This document shows positions 1-6,252 of a stretch of 7,103 nt of DNA, one piece after another. Position 1 is the first letter of the stretch. Each line of letters begins with the position of its first letter. The DNA lies in the NCBI GenBank assembly GCA_023433825.1, contig JAEYTU010000528.1, positions 1-7,103 on the forward strand, read 5' to 3'. Both the position numbers and the translations under genes were made by a program. Origin of the DNA: Planctomycetota bacterium (GTDB lineage: Bacteria; Planctomycetota; UBA1135; UBA2386). The notes under the pieces are model-generated. The model did no database searches. It was not told where the DNA came from and saw nothing but the letters and a program-made list of their open reading frames with translations.

Positions 1-1647
1 GATCCGGCGAAGCTGCGCGCGAAGGCCGTCGAGCGCGGTTTGATCACGAAGGAGCAGGCGTCGGTGATCGGCGATCGCGATGCCGTCGCGCTGATCTTCA
101 TGCCCGGGTTCTCGACGGCGACGAACGTGACCGACGTCAGCGGCCGCGGCGTCGGGATGGACGTCGTTCGCACGAATCTCGAGAAGATCGGCGGCACGGT
201 CGAGGTCGACTCGGTCGTCGGGCGCGGCACGACGATGACGATCAAGATCCCGCTGACGCTCGCGATCCTCGCGGCGATGGTCGTGCAGTGCGGCGGCACC
301 CGCTACGCGATCCCGCAGGCGAACATCCGCGAGCTGGTGCGCGTGCGCGCGGCCGAGTCGAAGGAGCGCATCGCGACGATGAACGGATGCGAGACGCTGC
401 GGCTGCGCGGCGGGCTGCTGCCGATCGTTCGTCTGCAGAAGGTGCTCGACCTCGAACCCCGCGCCGAGAGCGGTGCCGTCCTGCAGCCGACGTCGCCGAC
501 GCAGACGATCCTCGTCGTCGACTCCGGCGCCTTCTACTACGGGATCGTCGTCGAGTCGGAACTCGACGCCGAAGAGATCGTCGTCAAGCCACTCGGCCGT
601 CACTTCGACGATCGGCCCGAGTTCGCCGGTGCGACGATCCTCGGCGACGGCACGGTTGCCCTGATCCTCGACATCGCCGGGATCGCATCGACGATCCAAC
701 TGCGCGCGCGTGACGACGAGGAGATCGATCGCGCAGCCGGCACCGGTGTCGCGGCCGACCGACGTGCCGACGGCGCGGAGCGGATGACGCTCGTGCTGTT
801 CCGCAACGATCCGTCGGAGACGTTCGCGCTGCCGATGAGCCTCGTGCGCCGGATCGAGCGCGTGAAGGCGACGGACCTCCGCACGGTCGGCGAGCGGATC
901 GTCTACGACTGCCGCGGCAAGGCGCTGCCGGTCGTCCGCCTCGAAGGCTGCGTCCGCGCCAAGTCACCGCCCGAGCAGTCGCGCTGGTACGTGATGGTGT
1001 TCAAGGTCCGCGACCGTGAGGTCGGGATGCTCGTCGCGCAGATCCTCGACATCCGCGACTTCGACGTCGTCATCGACGCCGAGACCGTTGCCGAACGCGG
1101 CGTCCTCGGTTCGTTCCAACTCGACGGCGAAGTCACGCGGCTCCTCGACGTGCCGGTGTTGACCGGTGCGCTCGCGCCGTCGACGGCCGCCGCCGGACAC
1201 GCGCGCACCGAGCAAGCGAGCCCGGTCTCTGCATCGCCGTCGTCGACCCGTGCGCATCCGGCGCGCGGAGGCCGGCTGCTGCTCGTCGAGGATTCCGCGT
1301 TCTTCCGCAATCAGCTGCAGCGGTTCTTGGAGGAAGAAGGCTTCCTCGTCGCGACGGCAGAGGACGGACAGGTCGCCTGGGAGCGGCTCGACCGCGGCGG
1401 CGCCGAGTTCGACGTCATCGTCACCGACATCGAGATGCCGAACTTGGACGGACTCGGACTGACGCGGCGCGTCAAGGCCGATGCGCGGCTGCGGTCGATC
1501 CCGGTCATCGCCGTCACGTCGCTGGCGTCGCCCGACGACGTCGAGCGCGGTCGCGAGGCGGGTGTCGACGACTATCACGTCAAACTCGACAAGGACAGCC
1601 TGCTGCAGGCAGTGCGTCGATTCGCGACGGCGGGAGCGATCGCATGA
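1..1647 (+). CDS. cheA: Chemotaxis histidine kinase CheA, hybrid form with C-terminal receiver domain (5' end missing)
   Basis: CheA autophosphorylates on an N-terminal His and passes phosphate to response regulators in the receptor-CheW array. The frame is open from base 1 (Asp-Pro-Ala-Lys...), so the start, the HPt and dimerisation domains and the N and G1 boxes lie upstream. Counting from base 1, 548 residues are visible. They comprise the end of the ATPase domain (1-84; F box FMPGFST 33-39, G2 box SGRGVGMD around 47-54, GRGTT 74-78), a CheW-like P5 domain (about 85-230), a second CheW-like domain (about 262-391), an Ala/Ser/Pro-rich linker (392-421) and a receiver domain (422-545). The receiver has the acidic pair E430/D431, phosphoacceptor D476 in TDIEMP, T506 and K528. 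K528 is followed by Leu, not the usual Pro. An in-frame TTG at 40 is internal to a conserved CheA segment and is not the start. The receiver may act as a phosphate sink or output (inference). Identity is very secure. Confidence 0.96.
   Translation, partial: DPAKLRAKAVERGLITKEQASVIGDRDAVALIFMPGFSTATNVTDVSGRGVGMDVVRTNLEKIGGTVEVDSVVGRGTTMTIKIPLTLAILAAMVVQCGGTRYAIPQANIRELVRVRAAESKERIATMNGCETLRLRGGLLPIVRLQKVLDLEPRAESGAVLQPTSPTQTILVVDSGAFYYGIVVESELDAEEIVVKPLGRHFDDRPEFAGATILGDGTVALILDIAGIASTIQLRARDDEEIDRAAGTGVAADRRADGAERMTLVLFRNDPSETFALPMSLVRRIERVKATDLRTVGERIVYDCRGKALPVVRLEGCVRAKSPPEQSRWYVMVFKVRDREVGMLVAQILDIRDFDVVIDAETVAERGVLGSFQLDGEVTRLLDVPVLTGALAPSTAAAGHARTEQASPVSASPSSTRAHPARGGRLLLVEDSAFFRNQLQRFLEEEGFLVATAEDGQVAWERLDRGGAEFDVIVTDIEMPNLDGLGLTRRVKADARLRSIPVIAVTSLASPDDVERGREAGVDDYHVKLDKDSLLQAVRRFATAGAIA
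1632..1636 (+). promoter_or_regulatory. Ribosome binding site of cheW
   Basis: GGGAG lies 7 bases before the cheW ATG, inside the last codons of cheA. It supports the ATG that overlaps the cheA stop as the real start. Confidence 0.6.
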
Positions 1648-2132
1648 CCGGCGAACGGGCGAACACGCTGACGTTGATCACGTTCTGGGTCGACGACCTG
1701 CTGCTCGGCGTCGACATCGCGCGCGTGCAGGAGATCAATCGCTGCGGAGACTTGACGGTCGTGCCGAAGGTCGCGCCGCGCGTGCGCGGGATCGTCAACC
1801 TGCGCGGCGAGCTCGTCACCGTCATGGACTTGAAGCTGACGCTGAAACGGCGACGGACCGACGTCTCACGAACGACGCGAACGATCGTCGTCAGCCAACC
1901 GGAGGAGACGATCGGACTGCTCGTCGACGGCGTGCGCGACGTCCTGACGACGACCGAGGACCGCATCGAACCGCTGCCATCGCACGTCGACCGCTCGCTC
2001 GGGCAGTACTTCCTCGGCGTCGTCCAGCAGCCCGACGCGCTCGTCGTCCTGCTCGACATCGACGCCGTCGCTCGCGCGGACGCCTCGGTTCGCGGCTCGG
2101 TGCCGGCGCTCGCCGGCACGGAGTCGAGATGA
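1644..2132 (+). CDS. cheW: Chemotaxis adaptor protein CheW
   Basis: CheW is the cytoplasmic scaffold that couples chemoreceptors to CheA. The 162-residue product is a single CheW domain of normal family length with little extra. It begins with a hydrophobic beta strand (LTLITFWVDDLLLGVDI, about 9-25). The family's central signature is at about 40-63: VPKVAPRVRGIVNLRGE followed by a strand leading to MDL. A second half with GLLVDGVRDVLT (91-102) and LVVLLDI (133-139) follows. The ATG overlaps the cheA stop codon as ATGA and has a GGGAG ribosome binding site, so translation is probably coupled to cheA. CheA here already carries two CheW-like domains, so this protein probably provides the stand-alone adaptor of the same array (inference). 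Its last 20 or so residues are low in conservation and rich in Ala, Ser and Arg. Confidence 0.95.
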   Translation: MTGERANTLTLITFWVDDLLLGVDIARVQEINRCGDLTVVPKVAPRVRGIVNLRGELVTVMDLKLTLKRRRTDVSRTTRTIVVSQPEETIGLLVDGVRDVLTTTEDRIEPLPSHVDRSLGQYFLGVVQQPDALVVLLDIDAVARADASVRGSVPALAGTESR

Positions 2133-2164
2133 CCCCATCACGCGCCGGCAGCACCGCCGCATGA
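2129..2164 (+). CDS. Possible 11-codon coupling mini-ORF between cheW and cheR
   Basis: This short frame encodes MTPSRAGSTAA. Its ATG overlaps the cheW TGA as ATGA (2129-2132), and its own TGA overlaps the cheR ATG as ATGA (2161-2164). A plausible ribosome binding site, GGAG, lies at 2120-2123, 5 bases before the ATG. No comparable site precedes the cheR ATG. The arrangement could hand terminating ribosomes from cheW to cheR through a short leader. The peptide itself probably has no function. A chance occurrence cannot be excluded, because ATG and TGA overlaps arise easily in short GC-rich spacers. Confidence 0.3.
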   Translation: MTPSRAGSTAA

Positions 2165-3018
2165 AGGTCGCCGACGGGGAGCTGCCGATCCTGGCGCGTT
2201 GGATCCAGGAGGCCACCGGCGTCGTGATCGAGTCGGGCAAGGCATACCTCGTCGAGAGCCGACTCGGGGCGATCGCCGAGCGCGCGGGATGCAGTTCGTT
2301 CGCCGATCTGCACTTTCGCTTGAAGCACGGCAACGACCAGAAGCTCGTCCAAGACGTCGTCGACGCGATCACGACGCACGAGACGTTGTTCTTTCGCGAC
2401 CGGAGTCCGTTCGACGCGCTGCAGCACAAGGCGTTGCCGGAGCTGATCGACGAGAAGTTCCGCCTCGGCGGCAAGCCGCGCCTGCGGATCTGGTCGGCGG
2501 CGTGCAGCACCGGGCAGGAGCCGTACAGCATCGCGATCGTGCTCAGCGAACTGCTCGGGAAGGACATCGACAAGCTCGACGTCCGGATCGACGCGTCGGA
2601 CATCTCGGGAATGTCGATCGCGCAGGCGTCGCTCGGCGTCTACAGCGAGATCGAGATCACGCGGTGCGCGCGGCCGGAGCTGGTCGACAAGTACTTCACG
2701 CGTGCGCGCGACGGCTGGCGTGTGCAGGACCGCCTGCGCGGACTGATCAGCTTCCAGCGGCGCAACCTGCTGCAGCCGTTCGGCGGGATCGGGCCGTACG
2801 ACGTCGTGTTCTGCCGCAACGTCTCGATCTACTTCGACCGACCGACGCGTGCCGACCTGTTCCAGCGGTTGCTGTCGGTCATGACCGAGACTGGGTACCT
2901 GTTCGTCGGCGCGTCGGAGATCCTGTCGGACCTCGGTCCGCAATTCGTGCCGCTCGATCACTGTCGCGCGACGTTCTACCGACCGAAGCTGAGGGCGGCG
3001 CTGGCGCCGCGGCGCTGA
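2161..3018 (+). CDS. cheR: Chemotaxis protein methyltransferase CheR
   Basis: CheR transfers methyl groups from S-adenosylmethionine to glutamates of chemoreceptors, giving adaptation; it acts in the cytoplasm at the array. The 285-residue product has the usual length and layout. An N-terminal helical domain (1-75) ends in the family motif THETLFFRD (72-80). The Rossmann-type SAM domain follows, with motif I SAACSTGQEPYSIA (112-125), the acidic DASDIS loop (144-149), NLLQPF (202-207) and FCRNVSIYFD (217-226). In the last motif Ser stands where Leu is usual. There are no TPR repeats. The ATG at 2161 gives the normal N-terminus. The frame is open upstream, but I found no ATG, GTG or TTG in the 120 bases before it. 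There is no ribosome binding site, which fits translation coupled to the preceding genes. No CheB methylesterase gene is next to it within this window. Confidence 0.95.
   Translation: MKVADGELPILARWIQEATGVVIESGKAYLVESRLGAIAERAGCSSFADLHFRLKHGNDQKLVQDVVDAITTHETLFFRDRSPFDALQHKALPELIDEKFRLGGKPRLRIWSAACSTGQEPYSIAIVLSELLGKDIDKLDVRIDASDISGMSIAQASLGVYSEIEITRCARPELVDKYFTRARDGWRVQDRLRGLISFQRRNLLQPFGGIGPYDVVFCRNVSIYFDRPTRADLFQRLLSVMTETGYLFVGASEILSDLGPQFVPLDHCRATFYRPKLRAALAPRR
2995..3015. other. GC-only inverted repeats at the 3' end of cheR
   Basis: GCGGCG (2995-3000) and CGCCGC (3005-3010) can pair around a 4-base loop. The 12-base perfect palindrome GCGCCGCGGCGC (3004-3015) overlaps them and ends one base before the cheR stop codon. 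There is no T-rich tract after either, so an intrinsic terminator is not supported. The bases also encode the Ala/Arg-rich end of CheR and may have no other role. Confidence 0.25.
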
Positions 3019-3020
3019 AC

Positions 3021-3042
3021 GCCGATCCGTCGCCGATCCGTC
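3021..3042. repeat. Two tandem copies of an 11-base unit between convergent genes
   Basis: GCCGATCCGTC is present twice in perfect tandem (3021-3031 and 3032-3042). The pair fills most of the 29-base gap between the cheR stop and the stop of the opposing fusion gene. No hairpin or terminator was seen in the gap. Two copies are most simply explained by a small local duplication. Confidence 0.5.
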
Positions 3043-3047
3043 GCGGC

Positions 3048-5054
3048 TCAGTCGAGTTCGAGGACGAGGCAGGCGGCGCCGAGCAGCAGGTGGTCCTTCA
3101 GGCGCGACGGGACGATGTCCATGCTGCGAACGGCGGCCGGGATCGCGCGGCGTTGGACCTCTTGCCGCATCGCGCGGCGGAACGACTCGCCGAGTCCGAG
3201 TGCCGAGCCGGCGACGACGATCCGTTCGGGATTCAGCGTGTGGATCAGGCTGACGACGGCGACACCGAGCATCGCGCCGGCGTGCTCGATCAACGACTGC
3301 GCCGACGTGTTGCCGGCCAGCGCTGCGGCACCGAGCGTCTCGGCGGTCCAATCCTTCGGCTCGCCGCCGCGTCGGTGCAGGAACCCCGCGGCCTGCGCAT
3401 CGCGCGCGAGACGGGCGAGCCCGGCGCCCGACGCGTAGAGCTGGACGCAGCCACGATTGCCGCATTCGCAGATCGGTCCATCGTGCGCGACCGTGACGTG
3501 ACCGAACGCACCGGCGAGATGACCGGCGCCGCGCAGCAGTCGATCGTCGACGACGATGCCGCCGTGGATCGCGTCGCCGACGACGAGCGTCAGGAAGTTC
3601 GCGCGGTCGCGGCCGAGTCCGAACGTTCGCTCGGCGAGCGCTGCGCAGTTGCCGGCGTCGTCGACGCGCACCGGCAGGCCGGTCGCGGCGCGAAGGACGT
3701 CGGCGAGCGACGCGTCGCGGTCGGCGCTCGCGATGCCGATCCCGGTCACGACGCTGTCGGTGCGACGTGCCTGCACGTGAAGGTCGTCGACGAGGACCTG
3801 CAGCTCACCGACGACCGCGTCCTGGCCGCCGGTCACGTTGACGCTCGTGCGGGCGTGCAAGCGGCCGCGGCGATCGACGATCGCGGCCGTGATCCGCTGC
3901 CCGTGCAACTCGACGGCGAGCGCGACGTCGCCCGACAACGGTCCCGCGGCGTCGGCGGCACGCGGCACGTAGTCGCCTTTCACGAAGCGATGGATGTCCT
4001 CGTAGAGCCCGCGTTCGACCGCGTCGACGTGGCCGTGCATCTGCGGCAACGCGTTGCGCCCGAGGAAGTGCGCGCACGCGGCGTGCACGAAGCCGTGGTG
4101 GACGCCGGCGTCGAGGTACTCGCGGAAGCGCCGGTGGCGATCGCCGGCGACGGCGACCGGCTGATCGGGACTCAGGAAGTACTCGAGCACGAGTCCCGCC
4201 TCGCGCTGTCGCGCCGCGCGTGCGGCCTGCGTCAGCGTCTTCCCGTGCTGGAAGAACATGTAGTTCGGCTGCAGGAACGCGAGGTCGAAGTACGCGTCGC
4301 GATACCGGTCGAGCAGGTGGACGTTGTAGCTGCTCCAGAACGGCATCCAGACGAGCTTCTCGCCGTGCTGGTGCAACGCGCGCCGGAACTCCTTCAACAG
4401 CCAGTGGTCGTCGACGTTCCAGCCGCGGTGGACCGACTCGAACATCCAGTAGAAGCCGAGCAGTTGCAGGTGCGCGTAGCAGCCGTCGGCGAAGCGCGTG
4501 CGAACGGCGGCGGCGAAGCTCTCGCAGGCGGCGAGGCGCGCACGGGTCGCGCGGTCGAGGTTCTGCGCGTCGGTCGTGAAGTCGAGCGACGGGCCGTTCG
4601 TCAGTGACCCGAACGCACGCTGCGTGACGTGCGGGTACGGCACCATCAGGACGACGTTGCGCTTCGTCCGCGGCGCGCCGAGGTGGCGCGCGACGTCGGC
4701 GATCGCGCGATCCAAGCGGGCGAGCGTGCCGTCGGGGCCGAGATGGCGGTCGAGCAGCGCGCGCCAGTCGTCGGCGTTCGCCGGGTTCGGCGAGCACTTC
4801 GCGAAGTAATCGCCTTCCCCGGTCAACGTCGTGCCGAGATTGACGTCGGCCGCGAAGTCGCGCCCGGACGCCGCCGCGACGTCGAGGAACAGCAGCGAGT
4901 CGTAGAGCCAGTCGTCCGGCGTGTCGTTGCGGTCGAGGTGCGCGACGTAGTACCGCAGGTCGTCGACCGTCCACGGCGCGCGGGGGTCGCCGTGCATCAA
5001 CACCAGGTGACGAAGTCCGCCGAACTCCGGTCGGCTCTGCGGGAGGTAACCCAT
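3048..5054 (-). CDS. DUF4855 domain fused to a ROK-family domain with a degenerate kinase site
   Basis: The 668-residue product has two parts. Residues 1-360 resemble DUF4855 proteins: DWLYDSLLFL (48-57), VVLMVPYP (134-141), LLGFYWMFESV (198-208), LVWMPFW (234-240), LQPNYMFF (261-268) and EYF near 291-293. This looks like a TIM-barrel-like, glycosidase-type fold of unknown activity. Residues 375-668 form a ROK domain. It keeps the zinc site (H519, C529, C531, C536 in GH...CECGNRGC) and the C-terminal LNPERIVVAG segment (607-616). Against ROK kinases it lacks the DxGGTK phosphate loop (ELHGQR, 382-387), the catalytic Asp (Ala467 in VDDAGN), the Glu of AGExGH (A516), the GTGIGGG loop (GDAIHGG, 493-499) and the Glu after the zinc motif (Q538). 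It probably binds rather than phosphorylates a sugar (inference). There is no signal peptide, and no HTH as in ROK repressors. The ATG lacks a ribosome binding site but begins the DUF4855 homology. The gene is convergent with cheR. Confidence 0.85.
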   Translation of the reverse strand: MGYLPQSRPEFGGLRHLVLMHGDPRAPWTVDDLRYYVAHLDRNDTPDDWLYDSLLFLDVAAASGRDFAADVNLGTTLTGEGDYFAKCSPNPANADDWRALLDRHLGPDGTLARLDRAIADVARHLGAPRTKRNVVLMVPYPHVTQRAFGSLTNGPSLDFTTDAQNLDRATRARLAACESFAAAVRTRFADGCYAHLQLLGFYWMFESVHRGWNVDDHWLLKEFRRALHQHGEKLVWMPFWSSYNVHLLDRYRDAYFDLAFLQPNYMFFQHGKTLTQAARAARQREAGLVLEYFLSPDQPVAVAGDRHRRFREYLDAGVHHGFVHAACAHFLGRNALPQMHGHVDAVERGLYEDIHRFVKGDYVPRAADAAGPLSGDVALAVELHGQRITAAIVDRRGRLHARTSVNVTGGQDAVVGELQVLVDDLHVQARRTDSVVTGIGIASADRDASLADVLRAATGLPVRVDDAGNCAALAERTFGLGRDRANFLTLVVGDAIHGGIVVDDRLLRGAGHLAGAFGHVTVAHDGPICECGNRGCVQLYASGAGLARLARDAQAAGFLHRRGGEPKDWTAETLGAAALAGNTSAQSLIEHAGAMLGVAVVSLIHTLNPERIVVAGSALGLGESFRRAMRQEVQRRAIPAAVRSMDIVPSRLKDHLLLGAACLVLELD

Positions 5055-5097
5055 GCGGCGGGCAACGATGGCCCGGTGGCGACGGGGTGTCCACGAA

Positions 5098-5110
5098 GTC
5101 GCGAAGCGAC
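5098..5110. repeat. Short perfect inverted repeat
   Basis: GTCGC and GCGAC flank a GAA loop. The 5-base stem lies 44 bases upstream of the fusion gene's ATG, a position compatible with an operator or a small 5' hairpin. Stems of this size occur by chance in such GC-rich DNA. Confidence 0.25.
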
Positions 5111-5127
5111 GCCGTGCGGCGAGGGGG

Positions 5128-5153
5128 CCCGGGTGCGTTGCCGTTCGCCCGGG
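5128..5153. repeat. GC-rich inverted repeat built on two CCCGGG sites
   Basis: CCCGGGTG (5128-5135) can pair with CGCCCGGG (5146-5153), with one G-T wobble, around a 10-base loop. It ends 47 bases before the chosen ATG of the first exported-protein gene. It could form a 5'-UTR hairpin or serve as a protein-binding site. No T-tract follows. Confidence 0.3.
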
Positions 5154-5200
5154 ATCGGCTCCAATCCGCGACCCATTTCACCCACGGAATGCGAATCCCG

Positions 5201-6193
5201 ATGCGAACTGCGATCCCCCTCTCGTTGCTGGCCCTGATCGGCGTCGTCCAGGCACAAGCCGTCACCGTCGACTACCCGGACAGCACGCTCAACGCGCAGC
5301 AAGGTCAGTACCCGATCTACACCGGAACGATGACCAACGTGATCCGCGGACAGTTGTTCTGCCCGCCGACGTTCGCCGGACTGCCGACGACGCGAATGGT
5401 CTGTACGAAGGTCGGCGTCCAGCTGTCGAACACCGCGGCCTACGCGCAGTTCGTCGTTCGCTTCGGCACGACGCAGCTGACGGCGCTCAGCAACACCTGG
5501 AACACGAACCTCCCCGACCAGCGCGTGCAGGTCGACCTTTCCGGCCAGACGTTGTCCGGCGGCACGGGTGCGAACGTCTGGGTCGAGTTCGACCTCGCGT
5601 ATCCGGTCCTCTACACCCCCGGCGACGCGTTCGTGCTGGACATCACGAGTCAGGCCGCGGCGGCCGGCGTGTACTGCAGCACCGCGATCGGGACGGGCGT
5701 CGCGCGGATGATCTCGACGAACTACACCGGAACGCCGACGGCGACGCCGTCGACGTCGGGTGGGATCAAGTTCCGGATGGTGTTCGAGCCGCTCGGCCCG
5801 GTCGTCATCCACGGCACCGGCTGCCCCGGTACCGGCAACTTCACGCCGCAGATGTCGTCAATGGGGTCGTCGAACATCGGCGGCAGCCCGTTCATGTTGC
5901 ATCTGAACGGCGCTCTCGGCGGCGCGCCGACCGCGCTCGTCATCGGCGCGCAACCGACGCACCTCCCGATCGGTGGCGGGTGCACGCTGTACGTGAACCC
6001 GGTCGTCACGATCGGCCTCAGCGCATCGGGTGTCGGCGCCGGACAGGGCGCTGCGGTGTTCCCGATCGTGATCCCGAACAACCCGTTCCTCGTCGGCTAC
6101 TCGTTGCCGACGCAGTGGCTGCAGTTCGACCCCGCGTCGGGCGCGGTCATGCCGTTGACGACGTCTGCCGCGGGAATGGTCGTCGTGCACTGA
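5201..6193 (+). CDS. Exported protein of unknown function, first of two tandem paralogues
   Basis: From ATG 5201 the product has 330 residues. It starts with a classical Sec signal peptide (MRT, then hydrophobic AIPLSLLALIGVV, cleavage likely after AQA at 18-20). The mature N-terminal module (21-200) carries FAGLP, FGTTQLT, NLPDQRVQVDLSGQ (103-116), WVEFDL (127-132) and TPGDAFVLDI (139-148). The C-terminal module (201-330) has GTGCPGTG (205-212), GGGC (258-261), a conserved-looking NPFLVGY (294-300) and QWLQFD (305-310). C208 and C261 could form a disulphide. I know this C-terminal module from Planctomycetota secreted proteins; no catalytic motif is visible. There is no transmembrane anchor after the signal and no LPxTG or PEP-CTERM tail. 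An in-frame ATG at 5189 adds four residues; 5201 is preferred because it places a basic residue right after Met, as in the paralogue. Neither start has a good ribosome binding site. Confidence 0.85.
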   Translation: MRTAIPLSLLALIGVVQAQAVTVDYPDSTLNAQQGQYPIYTGTMTNVIRGQLFCPPTFAGLPTTRMVCTKVGVQLSNTAAYAQFVVRFGTTQLTALSNTWNTNLPDQRVQVDLSGQTLSGGTGANVWVEFDLAYPVLYTPGDAFVLDITSQAAAAGVYCSTAIGTGVARMISTNYTGTPTATPSTSGGIKFRMVFEPLGPVVIHGTGCPGTGNFTPQMSSMGSSNIGGSPFMLHLNGALGGAPTALVIGAQPTHLPIGGGCTLYVNPVVTIGLSASGVGAGQGAAVFPIVIPNNPFLVGYSLPTQWLQFDPASGAVMPLTTSAAGMVVVH

Positions 6194-6252
6194 TCGGCAG
6201 GATTTCGCGACGGTGCGAGTGTCGTCGGCCGGGATCCCCCGCTCGGTCGGCC
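6194..6252. other. Spacer between the tandem paralogues
   Basis: These 59 bases hold an 8-base palindrome, GGGATCCC (6231-6238), and two copies of TCGGCC (6225-6230 and 6247-6252). There is no terminator-like hairpin with a T-tract. Co-transcription of the two genes is therefore plausible but unproven. Confidence 0.3.

Larger units (their letters stand above)
5055..5200. other. Divergent intergenic region
   Basis: These 146 bases separate the starts of the DUF4855-ROK gene (- strand) and the first exported-protein gene (+ strand), so promoters for both should lie here. I see no convincing -35/-10 pair in either direction. The only visible structure is two inverted repeats. A GTG at 5087 opens the right-hand frame further upstream, but the added residues are Arg-rich and precede a normal signal peptide, so this stretch is treated as non-coding. 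Confidence 0.5.

Noticed and set aside
2995..3015. An intrinsic terminator for cheR.
   Set aside because: The stems lie inside the coding sequence and no T-tract follows.
1..3018. A chemotaxis system lacking methylesterase CheB.
   Set aside because: The operon is cut at the left edge, so cheB could lie upstream or elsewhere; absence cannot be judged from this window.
1891..3465. A 524-residue open frame on the - strand opposite cheW and cheR.
   Set aside because: Arg-rich composition without motifs, opposite two secure chemotaxis genes; a shadow frame.
2199..4607. An 802-residue open frame on the + strand, overlapping cheR in another frame and running antisense to the fusion gene.
   Set aside because: It is rich in Arg and Ala, shows no motif, and covers two genes with clear family signatures. 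Such frames are common shadows in GC-rich DNA.
5138..5166. A TTGCCG followed after 17 bases by CCAATC as a possible sigma-70 promoter.
   Set aside because: The -10 element matches the consensus poorly, and such matches are expected by chance.
5087..5188. A GTG start that would lengthen the first exported protein by 38 residues beyond ATG 5201.
   Set aside because: The added residues are basic and would bury a normal signal peptide; ATG 5201 (or 5189) gives a standard exported N-terminus.
3805..5265. A 486-residue open frame on the - strand in another frame of the fusion gene.
   Set aside because: It is dominated by Arg, Pro and Ala, and the overlapping frame carries the DUF4855 motifs.
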